From Rhizophagus clarus (Eukaryota; Glomeromycota; Glomeromycetes; Glomerales; Glomeraceae), in assembly GCA_015698045.1 (NCBI GenBank), contig BLAL01000208.1, forward strand, positions 744,001-808,000: 64,000 bases of DNA, read 5' to 3'. The translations under genes and the position numbers were made by a program. The notes below the pieces were generated by a model. The model had not been told where the DNA came from and searched no databases. It saw only the letters and a list, made by a program, of their open reading frames with translations. Below are positions 55,091-64,000 of this stretch, piece by piece; positions within the stretch are counted from its first letter, which is position 1, and each line of letters begins with the position of its first letter.

Positions 55091-56680
55091 TTGACATTGT
55101 GATAGAATTGTTATTCAGGTTGATTTTGATGGTTAATTTTAGCTGTAGAAACAAGAAGAGAAATTATTTTTAATTGATTCATGCTTTTTAAAAGCGTCTT
55201 TATTGTTATCCTAAAAATAGAATTTATATAAATTAATGATTAATTAATTGCATAGTCGATTTTATACAGGATATAATTTCAACCATATCATTTTATTAAC
55301 ATTTAAATTTTAAACAGTGCTTTATAAAATTAATAAATAAATAAATAGAAAACTAAACAATTTTATTAAAATCAAATTACATTACTAACTAAAAAAAAAA
55401 AACGTTTGAAAAATTTCTGAGGCCTTGCCCCCTGATATCATTTCTTATACATATATATTCATTCCCTTGAGTACTATAACGTGTTAACAAAATTGACAAC
55501 TAATGATTTTTGTATGTCCATAAACAAATAACCATATTTTGTGGTCACTTTGCCGAAAATATCATATGAAATTTAAAACGATATTATAATTATTTTGGAA
55601 GCTTTATTTTATTATTAAATTATCCATTTGAATATCAGCAAAAGAAAATAATATCTTTCCACAATTCCATTATTTCGTTAATTATTAGTAACGAAAGGAC
55701 TAAATATTTTTCAGTGTGCAAAGGTCAGCCCACTCAAAAATTGAGTCGATGCATGATTGGTTCATTAAATTACACTTGTAATCCGGACTTTAATAAACCG
55801 TTCCCTAGTATATCCAATGTTTTGAAACAAAAAATAATAAAAAAAAAAAAGAAAGAAAAATTCATTTCTATTATTCGTTAAATTGTTAACCGAAAAATGT
55901 TCCTCCAGTAAGACTTCCAGGATCATAATAATGCGGGTACAGCGGGTACAATAGGCAACAAAAATAAATAATCCCTGAAAAAATATCCGAATATGCAGCA
56001 AAAATCACAAATCAAAGTAAAATTTTTCTTTAAGATTAATTCAACCCATTAAATGGGTTTTAGTGAAATAAATTTCAAATTGGAAGCAAAATGTTTATTC
56101 AGCAAAATGTTCATTCGAAAAAATGCTTCCAGTGAAACTTCCTTTAGGCGAAATGGATTTTGATAAACGGAATTTCAGCGAATATAACCAAAAATTCATT
56201 ATATCGTATAGGTAGTCATTATATCGAGTTCTGATTATAATGGCTTTTCACTTTCGTTTTTCAATTTACAAAATTCGAATACTAAAACAAAATATAATAA
56301 AATCTTTACATTAATAAAATACACAAGAATTATTTATGTAAAAAGAATTAAGGAAGTTAACATATCCATTTTCTGGACACAATCCATGTAACGAAGTGGC
56401 AAAATAAAAATTGTATTTATAGTATTTCAGCAATTTGATTTATATAAAATTAGATTTTTTTAGTTTAATTCCTGTTTATCAGCAGTTTACTGAATTTAGT
56501 TGTGATGTACATCATAGTTATAATATTACAACACAGATAGTAACCTGCTATTAAATTCACTGATCTGGAAAAAATCTGATAGAAATACTAACTTTCAATC
56601 AAAAAATAAAAAATTGTGCCCATTCCAGAACAATTATTTGAGATTTCCCAATTTTGCCAACAAAAAAAATAGAATTTATA
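55091..56680. other. 3' flank and repeat-like spacer
   Basis: Around 56040-56220 the words GCAAAATGTTTATTC / GCAAAATGTTCATTCG and GGCGAAATGGATTTT recur, an old degenerate repeat. No gene. Confidence 0.4.
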
Positions 56681-58320
56681 GCATAAAAAAGGATCTAATC
56701 TTATATCTTCTAAATTAATGGTAGAAATTCTAATAGAGATCTGCCAGATATGAAGATTTAGAAAATGAAGTTTGATTTCTATTTTCTGACTTCTTTTTCT
56801 TTAATGGTGTATTGTCTACTGAATTTAAATGGAGATTAGTCTCCTCTTGTATTATTTACAGTAATTGTCCTATTTACTGCTCTAACCATTGACAAAACAT
56901 CAAACTATAATAACAATAAGTAGGTATTATAAGTATTTAACAAGGTATCTACAAATATCTATTTTCAATCCTTCACCTGCCAACTCATTAGTTCTTTTAA
57001 ATCATTAGTAAATTGTTCAAAGTCTTCAAAGAAGACGGGTAATTTGGTACACATGAAATATATTTATTAATGGAATTATGAACTAAATATTTAATTTTAA
57101 TAAACCCATCTATAGTATAAGAAAGTATTAAGTATACTTAAATAATTAAAACTTTATAATAATTAGTTTCTGATTGAAATATTTACTGAAAGATTGTACT
57201 AAATATATTGTGCATGGTTTTCTGGTACAGATTTAACAATTTGTTTAATGTCCTCATTGCATTTGACAAATTTTAATCAATTGCCATCTGTTTTGGATAT
57301 AGGTTTCTTTTCTTTCATATAAAAATTCTGCAATAATTATAAACTGGCCTTTACCAGTTATCCTGATTACTTTGTACTTTATGTTTAGAGTAGTTTGTTC
57401 AATCCTTAGTTAAACAGAAAATAATTAATAAGATAATACCATTAATATTAATATAAAAAAAAATACTTACAAATGCATTAGATAATATTTATTATGCAAT
57501 ATTATATGTTTTGTAATAACAAGAATTAAATCTTTTAGGAACATAGAGTAAATGTATCCTTAGTAAAATTGCTCAATAAATTTGGGATCGATTTCCAGAT
57601 TTTTTTATGATAATTTCTTTAAGTCAGTTAAGTTGATCTATATTAAGAGCCTTTTTAACTGATTTATATACCATCTTATTAGAGAGATCTAATATGCATT
57701 AAGACATACTAAACTCTTGTAATTCTCCCATAATTCTTCGTTTTGTTTTGATATTATTATGAAACTCTACTTTCATCTTAAAAACTAAGTTAAATAGAAT
57801 TAAAAAAAAAGACAAAAATATTTAAATTTCTAATTTCTCTTCTGATTTATAATCTATGTTTTCATTATCCTATTATAAAAAAAAAGATTATTGAAAAAAG
57901 ACTTGCATGCTTTTGCTTTTTACTAGAGCTACTTCTATCATCTTCTAATATGTATTTTTGGATTTTTGGATTTTCTTAAATAAATTCCACAAATCCATTA
58001 AAAATATGCTAATAAACTTTTGTTACTGATTCTATATTATTCTATAATTGAGAAACCTGTAGCATATACATGCATATATTCATATCAAAATTATTTAATA
58101 CAGATAGCATACTATAGCTAGAAAGTCATGTGTAAAAAAAACAAAAAAAGTACCTTTATACGGTCAATTTTGATGAGCTTAATGATCTTCTAACATTCAA
58201 TAATTTCTAATTGCCATTCTGCCTCATAACAAATTTCAAGCTGTTGGAAATATTCTTGAGGATTTCTATTGTTCGATATTGTGAAACGTGAAAATAATGA
58301 TTAAATTTGGGCAGTAATGC
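56681..58320 (-). pseudogene. Decayed minus-strand gene(s)
   Basis: Protein-like pieces on the minus strand: near 57265-57420 KYKVIRITGKGQFIIIAEFL continuing YERKETYIQNRWQLIKICQ; near 57690-57745 QNEELWENYKSLVCLNAY; near 58195-58290 NNRNPQEYFQQLEICYEAEW continuing QLEIIEC. Stops and frame changes separate them, and AAAAAAGA/TACTTAC splice-like words lie between. A degraded multi-exon gene, not recognised. Confidence 0.4.
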
Positions 58321-60080
58321 ATAAAAAAAAATTAAATCTTGTTATTTAAAAAGTGTAAAGGCCATAGCAAATATATAGTTCAATACTGGTAATAAATAGT
58401 TCTTAGTGTGCTACAGAAGATTAAAGAGAAGAATAGACAAGTAATTAATCTTCCAATTGATAAATAGTCTTTGGCTTTATTATCTCTTTAAATTTGTAAC
58501 AACAGAAAATAACAAATAGTCATCTAATAGTACTTATAATTCTATCCCATATTTAGTAACAATAGATACTATTTATTTATACATAATATACATAATACAA
58601 CACCTGAAAGTTTCAGTTGCCCTCTGTTGTATACCAAATACATTATTCTTGACTTTCTCAAATTTCTTTTTTATATGGTCCAAGATTTTTACTTTGTCTT
58701 TCAAGTAATTCATGTAAGTCATACCAATCGATAAAGCTATTGAGACTTTACAATTTTGGCAAGATAACTTTCAGATAGCTGTACACGAACATATAATGAT
58801 AAGAAATTTTGGAGAAATGTTATAAGAGAAATCAATTATTGCATAAATTGATCTGATCACATCAGATAAGGTAGGGTCAGTTATTATTCAGCAATCATAT
58901 TTATAGTTTCAAACGAAACTATTTTTCAAAATTTGAAACATTTCACCCAAATTTCACCCCATATAAGCTGAAACTATCTGAAACTTCTAAAACCCAAATT
59001 TAGAAATGAATTTGTAGATCATTTAGGCAAAACCAATTTTATCTGAAACACTAATCATGTCATCATGATGTTAATCAATTTTCCCATTTCTATATATATT
59101 CTAAAACATCAGATATATTAGCATTTTGATATTTACTTGATGCACAGCAAAAATTTAGCGCAGTATATCAAATAAAACAGAAAAAATTGAGCAATAAATA
59201 TTTATACATAAGCAGAATGGAATTATGTATATAATGAATCACAAATTGAAATGCTGTTTTGAATTATTTTTTTTGCCTAAATTATCTTGGAGAGAATATT
59301 TTGATTGTGTAATTAATCAACTAATCAAGGCAATGAACTCTTAAATTATTATAAACTACATTTACTTATCAATTTGTTTACATTGGTGTTAAAAATGATA
59401 ACTGATCAAGATATCTGTTTCATCATAGTATATGCCATATAATTTCTAAAGGTATTTTATTTAACTAATAAGTTAATAAAGAATATTTTTTTAATACTAA
59501 GCAGATAAGATTATTAATGTGTCTATGTAAATCTGCTAGATGCTTATCCAATCCAAACTTCATATATTATATTACTATGTAGATCAGTCACGTGCGATAG
59601 ATAGAGTCTAGACGGAATAGAATATGGAATTTGAAAATTTTTTTTTTTTTTTTCCTAATATATTGAATAAATATTTTCTTTTATTACTTTTCGGTAAATA
59701 TTCATGAATATCCGTTCCTTTGACGGGTAAAATCCATTATTGTAATAATATTGTACCAGTCTTTTTTATTACAATTTACTGAAATATATTTGATTATCCA
59801 AAACAATGATTTGACTATCAAACAATTTAAAATTCTTTGAAATTTTTGGTTAGTCAATTTAGTTTAAAAAGAAAAAAAAAAAAAATATTATATTGTGACA
59901 CAACAATATTCATAAATAATTTTAAAAAGGATCTTAAAAGATGTTTATTTTTTTAAATATAAAAATTACATCACAATTTATAGGTATTAATGAATTATAT
60001 AAATAATAAAAGTACGTAATTAATTAATTATCGAATAATTTTTGAGCATCACTAACACATTATTAAAATATTTTTGTTTT
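58321..60080. other. AT-rich spacer with MITE-like text
   Basis: Near 58895-59010 forward and reverse GTTTCAAACGAAACT / CTGAAACTTCTAAAACCC words suggest a relative of the element at 7853-8327. No gene; T15 at about 59640. Confidence 0.4.
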
Positions 60081-60705
60081 TTAAAATAAAATTACAGCAG
60101 CCATAATAGCACCGGCAGCGGCAACATTAACCATCCCAACTTGAGCAGGAGCGGTTGGTGAACCACCTGATGCTGCTGAGCCGTTTGCTGAAGCTCCGTT
60201 TGCTGAGCCGTTTGCTGAGGCTCCGTTTGCTGAACCGCTTGCTGAAGCTCCGTTTGGTGAGCCGCTTGCTGAAGCGCCGTATCCTGGACCGCCTGTTGGT
60301 GAAACAGTTTTTGAAACTGTACCACTTACAGAAGGAATAGAACTAACAACTGTTGTTGGACTAGGAATCACCGAAACGGATGTAGCGCTTACTGTAACAG
60401 GTGCTTTTAAAATTTGAAAAAATTAATACATATAATATATATATCAATGGAAATAATTGTAAGAAACTTTACTTACGTGTCACAAATTGAGTAGTATCAA
60501 CTGGAACAACAGTAGTAGAGGTAACTGGTACGGGAACGGTTGTTGAAGATACTGCTACACTGGTAACTGTTCCTGGTGCACCTCCTGCTGCTCCTCCTCC
60601 AGCTGCACCTCCAGCTGGTGCACCTCCAGCTCCTTGAGATTCAATATATCTTGGTAAACAAGAAATGATAAATAAGACAATAAAAAATAAAGCGATTGAT
60701 TTCAT
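60081..60705 (-). CDS. Secreted, GPI-type Gly/Ala/Ser repeat protein
   Basis: Exons 60705-60477 and 60403-60081 (552 nt, 183 aa). Signal peptide MKSIALFFIVLFIISCLPRY; then GAGGAPAGGAAGGGAAGGAP; a Val/Thr/Ser-rich middle (VSSTTVPVPVTSTTVVPVD); then tandem NGASASGSA/NGASANGSA repeats (five units); C-terminal hydrophobic MVNVAAAGAIMAAVILF with small residues before it, fitting a GPI-anchor signal. Probably a cell-wall or surface protein, O-glycosylated on Ser/Thr (inference). The repeat DNA makes long open frames on the other strand and frames, which are not genes. Confidence 0.75.
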
Positions 60706-61907
60706 TTTTGCGAATTGATTATATTAAATTAATTGAAAAAAGGTTTGGTTTTAGATTAATAATTATGATTTTAAAAAAAAAAACTTGATTCTGAAGAAAA
60801 AAGAAACAAAATTTAACCTCTTTTTATAAGAATTTGTGGATTAGTCTGTACAAATCGTACAAGATGAAAAATATTATATCATTATGATGAGAACTTGGCG
60901 AAATTTTTTTTTTTTATAGCATCCGTTTTTTTTCTTGTGAATAAAAATCACAATTTGCAATTACTTGGAATTTTTTAAAAATATTATTAATGTTTTTGTG
61001 TTCGGTTCTTTAAAAGAATAGATGATGTAATAATGACCAATGAATTAGATCAACTCATACGTGAATAGTATGACAAACATCCGTGTTACAATAAAGAATT
61101 TCCTTGATAATTTCATATGGTGTCATCATGCCATAAATTCTGGTCTGAATATCTCGGATTATTGTATTTTTCGCTTCTTCTTAAATCATTATGACGAGAC
61201 ATCGCAAAATGATCGGATAATCTTTTTGGAGTAATTAAAAAATAAGGGATTTTCTCAATTGTCTTTTTGCCAAGTCTTTTCGCCGATTTATATATTTGTT
61301 TATTGGTTTCACAAGACTACTCAAAGAAAATAATAATTTTTTTGTAACACAAAAGTCGGGGAGTGTTTTCAAATAAAATTACATAATATAAAATCACAAT
61401 TTATAATTTATTAAAAAAAAAAAACTCATGTGAAAGTAAATATAACCGCAGTGTTAGTATTTTCCAGAATTATATTAATGGCAAAAAATATTAATTTATT
61501 ATAGTAAAATCAAAATAAAATAGGGAATTATCCCAATTGTTTTTTTTGCCAAGTCTTTTCGCCTATTTATGTATTGTTCGTTAATTTCACAATATTACTC
61601 CCAATATAGACGATAATAAAATTTTTTAAAGTGGGGCACAATTCCCTCGCTTATATCAAAAGTTGTAAATTAATCTATTCTGAAAACTCAAAGACATGTG
61701 ATCAAAAAAGTTTTTTATGTTGGCATTTGGTTAATCGGCCAGTCAAAAATTAGCGGGAAATTAATTGTCTACCACAAAATCTGTCCAGGACATAAAATAA
61801 ATTACAAATATATATATATTATATATGTATAAATTAAATAATATTACATGAATTAAGTTGCTTCTCGGAAGCAAGTGTAAAAAAAAAAAAAAAGGTGAAA
61901 AAAAGGG
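60706..61907. other. Intergenic region
   Basis: Contains a direct repeat of about 60 bases: TTGCCAAGTCTTTTCGCC at 61267 and 61547, each followed by TATTTATxTATTGTTxGTTxxTTTCACAA-like text and an ATAATAA block. No gene. Confidence 0.5.
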
Positions 61908-62964
61908 TCACTTTCTAGATTTTACAGGAAAAACAAAAGGTTGAGAAGCATAATAAAAAGGGATAGTCCAAGCACGAGCTCTCATTAAAAATATGCCATC
62001 ATCAATGCGAATCACGATATCCTCAAAATACAATGGTTTACCTTTTGTGGTTACTCCACAATAAGATGATAAATCGTTATAATTATAATATTTTGAACCA
62101 TCGATTTCAACGCAAGCATCTTTTAAGTAAGGTAATTTTAATGAAGGAGTTAAAGTAAGAGAACCTTCAGGTGTTCTAAAAGATTCTGTAAGTGCACGAA
62201 AAATCTTGTCTTCTGCGGAATCTTTTAGAGTAAGATTTTCAAATTTTATGCCGGTATTCAAATTAAACGTTACGGTCGCTAGAGCATCTCTTCCATGAAT
62301 TTCTAATCGATATAAACCTTTTTCCGGGTTTGGTTTTATGATATTATTAACATCAGCCGTAGCGTTAGCGGTCGCATCGTTATCGTTATTTATGACGTTA
62401 TTTTCGTTGTTTTCATTATTTTCATTATTTTCATTCTCATCATTAGTGGTATTTTGATCTTTGATTTTCAATATTGGATTGGTATCATAAATTAAAGAAT
62501 GAGAATCCCATCTTATCAATTCTACATCATTAATGTTTATAACAACGATAGGTTCACTTTCAGAAGCGTATGTTAAAATTTTCCAAGGTATTATATTTTT
62601 GGGAAAATTCTTTTCATAAATCTCTTCTAATAAATTTTGTAACCTTTCAAACCCATAATATTTTACATCAGATAACAAATTAATCATAGAAATTTTATCA
62701 TTAACTGGCCAATCAACTTCATAACCTCTTAAATATCGTACTATCATACTAAAATATATTGGATCACGTTCAATAAAAATATTCGTCATTTTTGATTCAT
62801 AAAAATATCCAAAGAATGCTGCCGTAAAAAAATTCGGTGCATCACGATTTAAAGATTCTGAAGAGAGACAAAATTTACTTTCTCCAATTTGAATATTATA
62901 TGTACGAATCTTTGAATAATTATAATTATTAATATTATTTTTTTTTATATTTTCATCATTTTCA

Positions 62965-63004
<40 letters not shown>

Positions 63005-63089
63005 GTCCAAAACCTTTATTTTTATTAGATTTATTTGATTTTTTATTACGATTATTGAATTCTCTGTCGTGATTAGCTTTGATAGGCAT
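61908..63089 (-). CDS. BTB (KCTD/T1-type) protein
   Basis: Single exon, 393 aa, ATG at 63089. The N-terminus is basic and Asn-rich with an 11-Asn run from a pure (ATT)n tract. BTB/T1 domain at about 62-160: YNIQIGESKFCLSSESLNRD, APNFFTAAFFGYF, DPIYFSMIVRYLRGYEVDWP, LLSDVKYYGFERLQNLLEE, the KCTD-like pattern (RD...F..IL.YLR......LL.EA.Y.....L). A second low-complexity insert (NENNENNENN) lies near residue 230. The C-terminal part (IRIDDGIFLMRARAWTIPFY) is not recognised. Likely a Cullin-3 adaptor or oligomer. Intact. Confidence 0.82.
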
Positions 63090-63745
63090 TTTTTCCTTAG
63101 AGAGATTTATAAAATAAAGATTTTTTTTTTTTTTTTTGGATTAAGGCAAAATGTCGGTCCTTTTATAGCCCCACATAAGATCATTTTTAACTGATCGATC
63201 AAGTTAATAGTAATACGCGCAATCTTTTAAAAATTTACCAAGATAAGGAACAAAAATTATTTACGATCGATCATTTTATCAACAATTTGCTTTTTTAATT
63301 AATTCACGAGGTTGCATAAAATGTTGAATATCTTTGATAAAAGGAGGATTTGATGATAAGATCAACATATTTCGGAGTAAAATTTCCTATAATTAAGTTC
63401 TTATTCGGATGATCTCAATTATTATCTCATTTCGTCATTGATTTTTTATATTATTAATATACTTCTGTGTTATTTTTTTATATACCCACAAGTTTTTTGA
63501 TAATGAGGTAAGGTAAGAAATTTCTCAGTTGAAATGTACTTAATTAAGTAACCAATTAAAAAATTATAAATTATAATTTTATTATGTATAAGATATGCAA
63601 AGAGGAGCAAAAAACAAAAAATTTATGTGATACCCCCCTTTCATTGTCTAACAAAGATCAATGTCATGTGGTATGGAGTGTTTTAATCGTGTCAAAATGA
63701 CTGGATTGTAATTTTTTTACATTCAAAAAAATTTTTTTTTTTTTT
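63090..63745. other. Intergenic region
   Basis: T17 next to the BTB start (63120-63137) and T17 before the next gene's stop (63731-63747). No gene. Confidence 0.4.
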
Positions 63746-64000
63746 TTAAGATTTTGTCTCGGTTTTATTTTGTTCAACTTTCCTTTGATCTGCTTTTTGT
63801 TTTTCTTCTTTCATTTCTTTTTCCAGATCTTTTTCAACATGTCCAACAATCCCTATTAATAGTTTCAATTAATTAAAGAACGATTAATAAAATTCAAAAA
63901 AAGCAATTTTACCTTTAGGATCATTTTTCATTGCCGGGGGATGTACAACATGTTCCCTATCCTGCCATCTTTCTTTATCTTCATCCGTTTTTCCTACTAT
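63746..64000 (-). CDS. 3' part of a gene running off the window
   Basis: Last exon 63852-63746 and the preceding exon 64000-63913 (open at the window edge), joined at AAA G|GG. The visible protein ends ERWQDREHVVHPPAMKNDPK, GIVGHVEKDLEKEMKEEKQK, ADQRKVEQNKTETKS*. A highly charged, helical C-terminus; family not recognised. Phase is consistent across the intron. Confidence 0.6.

Noticed and set aside
60092-60340. Gln-rich and Leu/Arg-rich open frames overlapping the secreted protein
   Set aside because: Arise from the repeat DNA in other frames or strand; the in-phase two-exon secreted protein with signal peptide and GPI tail explains the region.

Overview
The window looks like nuclear DNA of an arbuscular mycorrhizal (glomeromycotan) fungus, most likely Rhizophagus. 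This is inferred from very high A+T, many homopolymer tracts, short GT-AG introns with TACTAAY/CTAAC-like branch points, and a set of gene families known to be expanded in that genus: Argonaute, MATA-HMG, BTB-TLDc, F-box/leucine-rich, ion-transport channel and P450. No bacterial, organellar, tRNA or rRNA feature was recognised.

Region 1 (1-20.1 kb) is repeat-rich. It holds relics of coiled-coil family genes, a LINE 3' end with an 11-bp target duplication, and an array of exon-like micro-units on the minus strand (about 2.3-6.0 kb). That array is interrupted by three DNA-transposon insertions: a MITE, a hAT MITE and a 1.19-kb foldback. More MITEs follow, then one intact six-exon gene (9374-10664, PD-(D/E)XK/Uma2-like). 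At 13.4-19.8 kb sits a three-level nest: a LINE, split by a hAT element full of palindromic minisatellite units, which is itself split by a 3.4-kb Tc1/mariner-type element. The mariner element has perfect 28-bp ends, an apparently complete DD34E transposase and a second, unrelated spliced gene (cysteine-rich, PB1-like, SAM-like).

Region 2 (20.5-32.8 kb) holds a 228-aa unknown gene, head-to-head with an eight-exon ion-channel gene (1182 aa) that contains two in-frame micro-exons of 21 and 30 nt. A second decayed micro-exon array follows, then a Mutator-like element with long inverted ends and a decayed SWIM-finger transposase, then a MATA-HMG gene.

Region 3 (33.4-64 kb) is gene-dense: an acidic unknown protein, PEX7, a methyltransferase with a myristoylation-type N-terminus (head-to-head with PEX7), BTB-BACK-TLDc, a 14-exon Argonaute with a complete DEDH tetrad, an F-box/LRR-like protein, a nine-exon cytochrome P450 behind a promoter minisatellite, a GPI-type secreted repeat protein, a KCTD-type BTB protein and the 3' end of one more gene. 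For the spliced host genes from 9.3 kb onward, exon phases were checked by hand and add up to open frames. That is the main support for calling them intact.

Functionally the window mixes RNA silencing (Argonaute), peroxisomal import (PEX7), lipid or xenobiotic oxidation (P450), membrane transport and ubiquitin-type adaptors (BTB, F-box). The unusual content is in the repeats: micro-exon arrays, nested transposons, and a transposon carrying a second gene.
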